30,287 bases of DNA, taken from assembly GCA_964242425.1 (NCBI GenBank), contig CAXTCK010000021.1:1-30287 (forward strand), in the 5' to 3' direction. Both the position numbers and the translations under genes were made by a program. Of this stretch, positions 17,820 through 23,495 are shown piece after piece; positions within the stretch are counted from its first letter, which is position 1, and each line of letters starts with the position of its first letter. Origin of the DNA: Lichenicola sp964242425 (GTDB lineage Bacteria > Pseudomonadota > Alphaproteobacteria > Acetobacterales > Acetobacteraceae). The notes beneath the pieces are model-generated. The model saw nothing but the letters and a program-made list of their open reading frames with translations, searched no databases and was not told the DNA's origin.

Positions 17820-18512
17820 ATGACGATGCAACGAACCGTGGTGGCGGTGCATACCGGGCCGGTGACGATCGCCCCCCTGAACGCGCTGGCGCCCGAGCTG
17901 ATCCCGGGCGTCAGGCTGGTCAACCTGGTCGACGACAGCCTGCTGAAGGACACCATGGCGGCGGGGCACGTGACGCCCGCCGTCACGCGGCGCCTGGCCC
18001 AGTACATGACCATCGGCCAGGAGATGGGCGCCGACATGATCCTGAACTGCTGCTCGTCGGTGGGCGAGGCGGCAGAAGTGGCGGCACAGCTGCTCGACGT
18101 GCCGATGCTCAAGATCGACGTGGCGATGGCGGAGGAGGCGGTCAGCCGTGCCGCGCGGATCGGCGTCGCGGCCACGGTGCAGACCACGCTGGACCCGACC
18201 GCGCGGCTGATCGAGCGCACGGCGAAGGCGGCCGGCAAGGAGGTGCAGGTCGCCAAGCGCCTGTGCGCCGGCGCGTTCGAGGCGCTGCTGGCCGGCGACA
18301 GCGCTGGGCACGACGCCATCGTGTCGCGCGAGCTGGTGGCGCTGGCGGCCGAGGTCGACCTGATCGTGCTGGCGCAGGTGTCGATGGGCCGGGTCGCGGA
18401 CGCGCTTGGCGATGCCGTCGCCATCCCGGTGCTGACCAGCCCGCGCCTGGGGATGCAGCGGCTGGCGGAGCGGCTGGCGCTGCTGGACCAGCCGGTGCAG
18501 AACGCTGCCTGA
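17820..18512 (+). CDS. Asp/Glu-racemase-superfamily protein lacking the second catalytic cysteine
   Basis: A 230-residue protein of the Asp/Glu/hydantoin racemase fold. The first active-site region is present as LNCCSSVGEAAEVA (Cys77-Cys78). The position matching the second cysteine of hydantoin and aspartate racemases (LGCAGM type) reads VLAQVSMGRV, with Gln186 in place of Cys. A classical two-base Cys/Cys racemization is therefore unlikely. An isomerase, lyase or decarboxylase activity on a sugar acid is more plausible, because other single-Cys members of the fold (arylmalonate decarboxylase) do different chemistry. The gene follows the SDR by 32 bases and has AAGGG upstream. It ends the ABC operon, 7 bases before the convergent otnC stop. 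The function is unknown. Confidence 0.8.
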   Translation: MTMQRTVVAVHTGPVTIAPLNALAPELIPGVRLVNLVDDSLLKDTMAAGHVTPAVTRRLAQYMTIGQEMGADMILNCCSSVGEAAEVAAQLLDVPMLKIDVAMAEEAVSRAARIGVAATVQTTLDPTARLIERTAKAAGKEVQVAKRLCAGAFEALLAGDSAGHDAIVSRELVALAAEVDLIVLAQVSMGRVADALGDAVAIPVLTSPRLGMQRLAERLALLDQPVQNAA

Positions 18513-18519
18513 ACGCGGT

Positions 18520-19206
18520 TCAGGGCCCGTGCGAATGCGCCGGGGTGGGCTGCCCCGCATCCGGCATGTCGGGCAGGTGGAAGTGCTGCACCAGGTCCTG
18601 CACCTGCGCCTGCGTCAGCAGGCGCGGGTTCAGGCCGCGCAGCATCAGGTAGAGCCGCGCGGTCTCCTCCAGCTCCTCGGTGGCGTTGACCGCGGCTTCC
18701 AGCGTGCGTCCGGCCACCACCGGGCCGTGGTTGGCGAGCAGCACCGCGGCATGTCGGCCGCCCAGCGCGCGGATGGCGCCGGCCACCGCCGGGTCGCCCG
18801 GGCGGTAGTAGGGCACCAGGGCGGTGCGGCCGACGCGCATCACCGAATAGGCGGTCAGCGGCGGCAGCACGCTGGCGGGATCGATCTCCGGCAGCATGGA
18901 CACGGCGACGGAATGGGTGGAATGAAGGTGCACGATCGCCCCGGCACCGCTCCGGGTCTCGTAGAGCGCCTGGTGCAGCGGGATCTCCTTGGTCGGCGGG
19001 TCGCCCGACAGCGCCCGCCCGGACGGGTCGAGCCGCGTCAGCCGCGCCGGGTCGAGGAAGCCGAGCGAGGCGTCGGTCGGCGTGCTCAGCAGCCCGCCAT
19101 CCTCCAGGCGTATGCTGATGTTGCCCGATGAGCCGTGCGTCAGGCCGCGCTCGAACAGCGAGCGGGCGAACAGGCAGATCTGCTCGCGCAGCCTCGTCTC
19201 GTTCAT
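18520..19206 (-). CDS. otnC: 3-oxo-tetronate 4-phosphate decarboxylase, class II aldolase fold
   Basis: A 228-residue zinc-dependent class II aldolase/adducin-fold enzyme. It has SSGNISIRL (27-35), the catalytic Glu74 in PTKEIPLHQ, zinc ligands His93 and His95 in VHLHSTHSVAV, and the third ligand His160 in LLANHGPVV. In the DUF1537 pathway OtnC decarboxylates 3-oxo-tetronate 4-phosphate to dihydroxyacetone phosphate and CO2. The length and the start MNETRLREQICLFARSLFER fit OtnC; the longer open frame upstream overlaps ltnD. The gene is divergent from ltnD, with operator 2 between them. L-fuculose- or ribulose-phosphate aldolases share the fold, but the neighbouring ltnD-otnI-otnK genes settle the assignment. 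Confidence 0.9.
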   Translation of the reverse strand: MNETRLREQICLFARSLFERGLTHGSSGNISIRLEDGGLLSTPTDASLGFLDPARLTRLDPSGRALSGDPPTKEIPLHQALYETRSGAGAIVHLHSTHSVAVSMLPEIDPASVLPPLTAYSVMRVGRTALVPYYRPGDPAVAGAIRALGGRHAAVLLANHGPVVAGRTLEAAVNATEELEETARLYLMLRGLNPRLLTQAQVQDLVQHFHLPDMPDAGQPTPAHSHGP

Positions 19207-19241
19207 GACATCGTTCCCCACCCTGCGGTGCATCCTGGCGT

Positions 19242-19255
19242 TGGCAGCGCAACCA
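19242..19255. promoter_or_regulatory. LacI-type operator 2 (otnC / ltnD control region)
   Basis: TGGCAGCGCAACCA is the reverse complement of TGGTTGCGCTGCCA, which differs from the core of operator 1 at one base in 14. It sits in the 90-base divergent spacer, 36 bases from the otnC start and 42 bases from the ltnD start, where a repressor could block both promoters. Confidence 0.75.
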
Positions 19256-19296
19256 GGCAAGGCGTTTGGACGCGGCGCCTCTTCGAAGGAGCAGCA

Positions 19297-20235
19297 ATGA
19301 GCGAGCAGCGCAACACGACGGTGCGGTGCGCCGTGATCGGCCTCGGCTCGATGGGGGGCGGCATGGCGACGTCGCTGCTGCGCGCGGGCTTCGCCGTGGC
19401 GGGGTATGACGTCAATCCCGCCGCCCGCGACCGGTTCGCGCAGGAAGGGGTGCGCATCTGCGCCACCCCTGCGGAAGCGTCCGTCGAGGCCGACTGCGTG
19501 ATCGCGGTGGTGGTGAACGCCGATCAGACCGAGGCGGTGCTGTTCGGCGAGGACGGGTGTGCTGCCAGCATGAAGCCGGGTGCCGTGTTCGTGTCGTCCG
19601 CCACCATGGCGCCGGAACGCGCGCGGGCGCTGGGCGCGCGCCTGGAGCAGACCGGCCGACACTACCTCGACGCGCCGATGAGCGGCGGCGCCGCACGCGC
19701 CGCGGAGGGCCAGCTCACCATGCTCGCCTCCGGCAGCCCGGCCGCCTTCGCCGCCGCGCGCCCGGCGCTGGAAGCGATGACGGCGACGCTCTACGAGCTC
19801 GGCGACGAGGCGGGCCTCGGGGCCGCCTTCAAGATGGTCAACCAGCTCCTGGCGGGCGTGCACATCGCCGCCGCCTGCGAGGCGGTCGCGTTCGCGGCCA
19901 GGCAGGGGCTCGACCTCGGCCGGGTGTATGAGGTGATCACGAAGTCGGCCGGCAACAGCTGGATGTTCGAGAACCGCGTCCCGCACGTACTTGACGGCGA
20001 CTATGCCCCGCGCAGTGCCGTGGACATCTTCACCAAGGACCTCGGCATCGTGCTCGACATGGCGCGCGCGCAGCGCTTTCCCGTGCCGGTGGCGGGGGCA
20101 GCATTGCAGATGTTCCTGATGACCGCGTCGGCCGGCATGGGTGGGGACGACGACGCGTCCGTCGCCCGCCTGTATGCGCAGGTCGCCGGGTTGTCGCTGC
20201 CGCAGCCCCAGCCGAAGCAGAACGAGGAACGCTGA
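19297..20235 (+). CDS. ltnD: L-threonate dehydrogenase, beta-hydroxyacid dehydrogenase family
   Basis: A 312-residue beta-hydroxyacid dehydrogenase. The Rossmann motif GLGSMGGGMA is at 15-24 and Asp38 in GYDVN suggests NAD. The substrate loop DAPMSGGAARAAEGQLTM is at 125-142, and the catalytic Lys179 lies in FKMVNQLLAGVHI. This is the LtnD pattern: C2 oxidation of L-threonate to 2-oxo-tetronate. ATG at 19297 is preceded by GAAGGAG. The frame extends upstream across otnC but has no homology there. It is the first gene of ltnD-otnI-otnK, with 2 bases to otnI. The presence of both ltnD and denD implies use of both L-threonate and D-erythronate. Other 3-hydroxyacid dehydrogenases are possible, but the context is specific. 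Confidence 0.9.
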   Translation: MSEQRNTTVRCAVIGLGSMGGGMATSLLRAGFAVAGYDVNPAARDRFAQEGVRICATPAEASVEADCVIAVVVNADQTEAVLFGEDGCAASMKPGAVFVSSATMAPERARALGARLEQTGRHYLDAPMSGGAARAAEGQLTMLASGSPAAFAAARPALEAMTATLYELGDEAGLGAAFKMVNQLLAGVHIAAACEAVAFAARQGLDLGRVYEVITKSAGNSWMFENRVPHVLDGDYAPRSAVDIFTKDLGIVLDMARAQRFPVPVAGAALQMFLMTASAGMGGDDDASVARLYAQVAGLSLPQPQPKQNEER

Positions 20236-20237
20236 AC

Positions 20238-21041
20238 ATGCCGCGCTTCGCCGCGAACCTGACCCTGATGTTCACCGAGCTGCCCTTCGCCGACCGCTTC
20301 GACGCGGCGGCGGCGGCGGGCTTCACCGCGGTGGAGTTCCTGTTCCCGTATGCGCTGGATCCGGAAGCGGTGGCGGAGCGGCTCGAGCGCAACCGGCTCG
20401 ACCTCGCGCTGTTCAACATGCCGCCCGGGGACTGGGACGCCGGCGACCGTGGCCTTGCGGCACTGCCGGACCGCGCGGACGAGTTCGAGGCGGGGCTGTC
20501 CACGGCGCTGCGCTATGCCGAGGCGTGCGGCGCCACGCGGTTGCACCTGATGGCGGGGATGGCGGACAAGCAGGATCCGGCCGCCCTTCGGCGCTACCGC
20601 AACTCCGTCGCCCGTGCCGCCGAGGCGCTGGGCGCGCGTGGCCTCGACCTGGTGCTGGAGCCGATCAACGGGCGCGACATGCCGGGCTACTTCCTGAACG
20701 ACTTCGAATGGACGGCCGCGCTGATCGACGAACTCGGCCTGCCGAACGTGAAGCTGCAGTTCGACCTGTACCACCGCCAGATCCTGCATGGCGACGTGGC
20801 GATGGCGCTGCGGCGCATGATGCCGATGATCGGTCACGTGCAGGTCGCCAGCGTGCCGTCGCGCAACGAGCCGGACGGGGAGGAGCTGAACTGGCCGTTC
20901 CTGTTCGCCGAGCTGGACCGGCTCGGCTATGCCGGCTTCGTCGGATGCGAATACCGCCCGCGCGGCCGCACGCTGGACGGGCTCGGATGGTTCGCGCCCT
21001 ATGCCGGACGGCGCGACGGCGGGGTGGGAGCGGCAGCATGA
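20238..21041 (+). CDS. otnI: 2-oxo-tetronate isomerase, Hyi-type TIM barrel
   Basis: A 267-residue xylose-isomerase-like TIM-barrel protein of the hydroxypyruvate isomerase family. The start PRFAANLTLMFTELPFADRF, LVLEPINGRDMPGYF with metal ligand Glu141, KLQFDLYHRQ (Asp176), GHVQVASVPSRNEPDGEELN (199-218) and GCEYRP with Glu238 are all typical. In this pathway the enzyme converts 2-oxo-tetronate to 3-oxo-tetronate, the substrate of OtnK. The gene begins 2 bases after ltnD and its stop overlaps the otnK start by four bases, so the three are co-translated. The last 15 residues are Gly/Ala/Arg-rich and probably disordered. A plain hydroxypyruvate isomerase (glyoxylate pathway) is the alternative, disfavoured by the neighbours. 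Confidence 0.9.
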   Translation: MPRFAANLTLMFTELPFADRFDAAAAAGFTAVEFLFPYALDPEAVAERLERNRLDLALFNMPPGDWDAGDRGLAALPDRADEFEAGLSTALRYAEACGATRLHLMAGMADKQDPAALRRYRNSVARAAEALGARGLDLVLEPINGRDMPGYFLNDFEWTAALIDELGLPNVKLQFDLYHRQILHGDVAMALRRMMPMIGHVQVASVPSRNEPDGEELNWPFLFAELDRLGYAGFVGCEYRPRGRTLDGLGWFAPYAGRRDGGVGAAA

Positions 21042-22327
21042 GCCTGCGCCTCGGCTGCATCGCCGACGACTACACCGGCGCCTCCGACCTCGCCAACGTT
21101 TTGAGCCGGAACGGGCTGCGCACGGTGCAGACGGTCGGCATCCCGCACGCCTCGCTGGCGCTGCCGGAGGTGGACGCTGTGGTGGTGTCGCTGAAAAGCC
21201 GCTCGGTCGAGGCAGGACGCGCGGTGTCGCTGTCGCTGGAGGCCGAGCAATGGCTGCGCGGCCGCGGCGCGAAACACGTCCTGTTCAAGATCTGCTCGAC
21301 CTTCGACTCCACCGACGAGGGCAATATCGGCCCGGTGATCGACGCCCTGCGCGAACGCGCCGGCGCCGGCCCGGTGCTGGTCAACCCGGCGTTCCCGGAA
21401 ACCGGGCGAAGCGTGTTCGAGGGCACCTTGTTCGTGAACGGCGTTCTGCTGCACGAAAGTCCGCTCAAGGACCATCCGCTCAACCCGATGCGCGACTCCA
21501 ACCTCGTGCGCGTGCTGGGGCGGCAAAGCCGAGCGCCGGTACGGCTGATCCCGTTCGCCACCGTGGAGCAAGGTGCGGAAGCGGTGCGCGACGCGCTGGC
21601 GGCGATGCCGGACGCGGGGGCCGCGATCGCCGACGCGGTGGCGGCGCGCCACCTCGACGTGCTCGGGCAGGCGGCGCTGTCGGATCCGCTGTCGGCGGGC
21701 GCGGCCGGCCTCGGTGCCGGGCTGGCCCGCGCCCTGGTGCGTCGCGACGGGATCGTCCCATCCGCGTCGGCGCCCGATGCGCCACGGCCGAGCGGGGGCG
21801 GCATTGGGCGGAGCGCGATCCTGGCCGGCAGCTGCTCGACCGCGACGCGGCAGCAGATCGCCGTGGCGGAAGCGGCCGGCATCCCGTGTCATCGCCTGAA
21901 CGTGCGGCGCCTGCTGGAAGGCGGCGCGGAAGCGGTGGTGGCGGAAGCGCTGCGCTGGGCCGGCGAACGGCTCCGTGCGGGACCGGTGCTGGTCGCCAGC
22001 AGCGACGCCCCGGAGGCGGTGCAGGCGATGCAGCGCAGCCATGGCGGGGCGGCGGCGGGACACGCGGTCGAGCAGGCGCTGGCCGCGATCGCCGAAGGGC
22101 TGCTGGCGGACGGCGTGGACCGGCTGGTGGTGGCGGGCGGCGAAACCTCCGGCGCGGTGGTGGACCGGCTCGGGCTGGAGGCATTCCTGGTGGGCGACGA
22201 GATCGCGCCGGGCGTGCCGGTGCTTCGTGTCGCGGGCGCCAACCACCCAGGACTGTCGGTGGCGCTGAAATCAGGCAACTTCGGCGGCGAGGCGTTCTTC
22301 ACCCGCGCCTTGTCGATGCTGGGGTGA
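21038..22327 (+). CDS. otnK: 3-oxo-tetronate 4-kinase (DUF1537 four-carbon acid sugar kinase)
   Basis: A 429-residue DUF1537 kinase, normal length. The N-terminal substrate domain has GCIADDYTGASD (6-17), KICSTFDSTDEGNIGPV (84-100) and NPAFPETGR (116-124). The C-terminal nucleotide-binding domain has LAGSCS (262-267), VVAGGETSGAVV (364-375) and ALKSGNFGG (409-417). It phosphorylates 3-oxo-tetronate at O4 with ATP, feeding OtnC. ATG 21038 overlaps the otnI stop (ATGA). About 30 residues between 235 and 258 are Pro/Ser/Gly-rich and form a low-complexity link between the domains. It is the last gene of the plus-strand operon; no clear terminator follows directly. Confidence 0.93.
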   Translation: MSLRLGCIADDYTGASDLANVLSRNGLRTVQTVGIPHASLALPEVDAVVVSLKSRSVEAGRAVSLSLEAEQWLRGRGAKHVLFKICSTFDSTDEGNIGPVIDALRERAGAGPVLVNPAFPETGRSVFEGTLFVNGVLLHESPLKDHPLNPMRDSNLVRVLGRQSRAPVRLIPFATVEQGAEAVRDALAAMPDAGAAIADAVAARHLDVLGQAALSDPLSAGAAGLGAGLARALVRRDGIVPSASAPDAPRPSGGGIGRSAILAGSCSTATRQQIAVAEAAGIPCHRLNVRRLLEGGAEAVVAEALRWAGERLRAGPVLVASSDAPEAVQAMQRSHGGAAAGHAVEQALAAIAEGLLADGVDRLVVAGGETSGAVVDRLGLEAFLVGDEIAPGVPVLRVAGANHPGLSVALKSGNFGGEAFFTRALSMLG

Positions 22328-22524
22328 TGCGGCCGCCAGGCTCGCGGCGTGTCGGACTGCTTCCCCGCCGGAGGTGAGGACGCCCTGGCCGGGACACCTC
22401 GTGCCGGGCAGAGGAAGCGGCATCGGATCGAGCGGTGCTGCACGCGATCATTCGCCTGCGTTGTCGTGCGGAACGCAGGGCGAACTCCGGTGGACGTCGT
22501 GCGGCCAAGACCACGAGCATCCCC

Positions 22525-22547
22525 CGGCATCCGGCGACGGGATGCCG
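22525..22547. terminator. GC-rich hairpin between otnK and the small duplicated protein gene
   Basis: CGGCATCC pairs perfectly with GGATGCCG around a 7-base loop. It lies 25 bases past the stop of the minus-strand gene and about 200 bases past otnK. There is no T-tract, so termination is a guess. The rest of 22328-22571 shows no gene. Confidence 0.4.
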
Positions 22548-22571
22548 ACGCTGGTCGGGCTGGGAGCGTGC

Positions 22572-23180
22572 CTAGATCGCCTTCGACAGGCTTCCAGCCA
22601 GCCCCGTCGCGTCCTTGCCGAGGCGTACGGAATCCGTGACGTCGCCGGCGACGGGAATGGCGGACACGGCCGAGGTGGCGGCGTTGCCGTACTGGCCTTG
22701 CGCGGCATACAGGGCCGCGTTGGCGCCTTCGGTCACCGTGCCGAGCTCGGGCACCATCCCGCCCACATCCAGCCCGGTATGCACGAGCTGGCTCGTCATG
22801 CTGTTCGGGTCCTTCAAGGCGGTCACGTCGCGCGAGATGGCCGTGACCGGGTTCATGTTGTGCAACGCCTCGTTCGCGCCGGCCTTGTTGCCTTTCGACG
22901 TGTCCAGCGCGGCCTTGGCGCCTTCGGACAACATGCCGACCGCTCCGGGCACCCTGCCGGCGCCGTCCAGCACCGTGTCGGCCAGGCTGCCGCCGCCCTG
23001 CGAACCACCCATGGATGCCCGGCCGCCGCCAGACCCGCCGCCAGTCGAGGCGAGCTGCGAGAAGGCGTCCTCGGGAGAGTCCGAGGCGGACCTGCCGGAA
23101 GCGGAGGTCGAACTCATCCCGGCGGACGTGAAGGATGATCCCGCCTCGCTGCCGATGCCGCTGAGCGATGAAACATCCAT
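22572..23180 (-). CDS. Ser/Gly-rich protein of unknown function with an internal duplication
   Basis: A 202-residue protein I do not recognise. Residues 1-65 are Ser/Gly/Ala-rich and low in order-promoting residues, with no Sec signal. Residues 71-124 and 137-190 are two related copies of about 54 residues. Each has LD..G.VP, then EGA.AAL, then a Gly 11 residues after the Glu, PV 25 residues after it, and a closing KD. The second copy (NAALYAAQGQYGNAATSAV then SAIPVAGD) resembles the Ala-rich helical linker that precedes toxin domains in polymorphic toxins and some secreted effectors, but no toxin domain follows. The ATG has GGGAG 8 bases upstream and the codon use fits the genome, so the gene looks real. 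It could be a secreted or effector-like protein; this is speculative. Confidence 0.65.
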   Translation of the reverse strand: MDVSSLSGIGSEAGSSFTSAGMSSTSASGRSASDSPEDAFSQLASTGGGSGGGRASMGGSQGGGSLADTVLDGAGRVPGAVGMLSEGAKAALDTSKGNKAGANEALHNMNPVTAISRDVTALKDPNSMTSQLVHTGLDVGGMVPELGTVTEGANAALYAAQGQYGNAATSAVSAIPVAGDVTDSVRLGKDATGLAGSLSKAI

Positions 23181-23495
23181 TTCTGGTCTCCCGACTGCTC
23201 AATCCCGGAAGCAGGTCATACCTCCGGGGCTTTGTCCAGGACGTCGACCGTCCGCCCTGCCACTTCGGGACCGCCCAGGTCCAGGTCGTGCCGGTGGGAT
23301 CGGCATCGGTGGGATCAGCATACGGGCCGTGGGTGCCGACAGGCCGCCGTTCATCCCTTGGAGGATGCGGAAGGCGGCACCAGCGCGTCCGCGGGCCGGG
23401 CCGCACAAGCGGGAGGACAGCATCGGATGCACGATGTTAGGACAAGGCGGATCGCAACGGGTGCAGACCGGAACGGGCCGGTTGAAGGGGAGCAG
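23181..23495. other. 315-base divergent spacer between the duplicated protein and the TPR-methyltransferase
   Basis: No gene is supported here. It should hold the promoters for both flanking genes, although no clear boxes are seen. Its only notable structure is a 15-base tandem repeat at 23293-23322. Confidence 0.5.
23293..23322. repeat. Two tandem 15-base copies, 13/15 identical
   Basis: GGTGGGATCGGCATC is followed directly by GGTGGGATCAGCATA. It is non-coding and lies about 115 bases upstream of the divergent small-protein gene and 174 bases upstream of the TPR gene. It could be a tandem protein-binding site; nothing identifies the binder. Confidence 0.5.
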
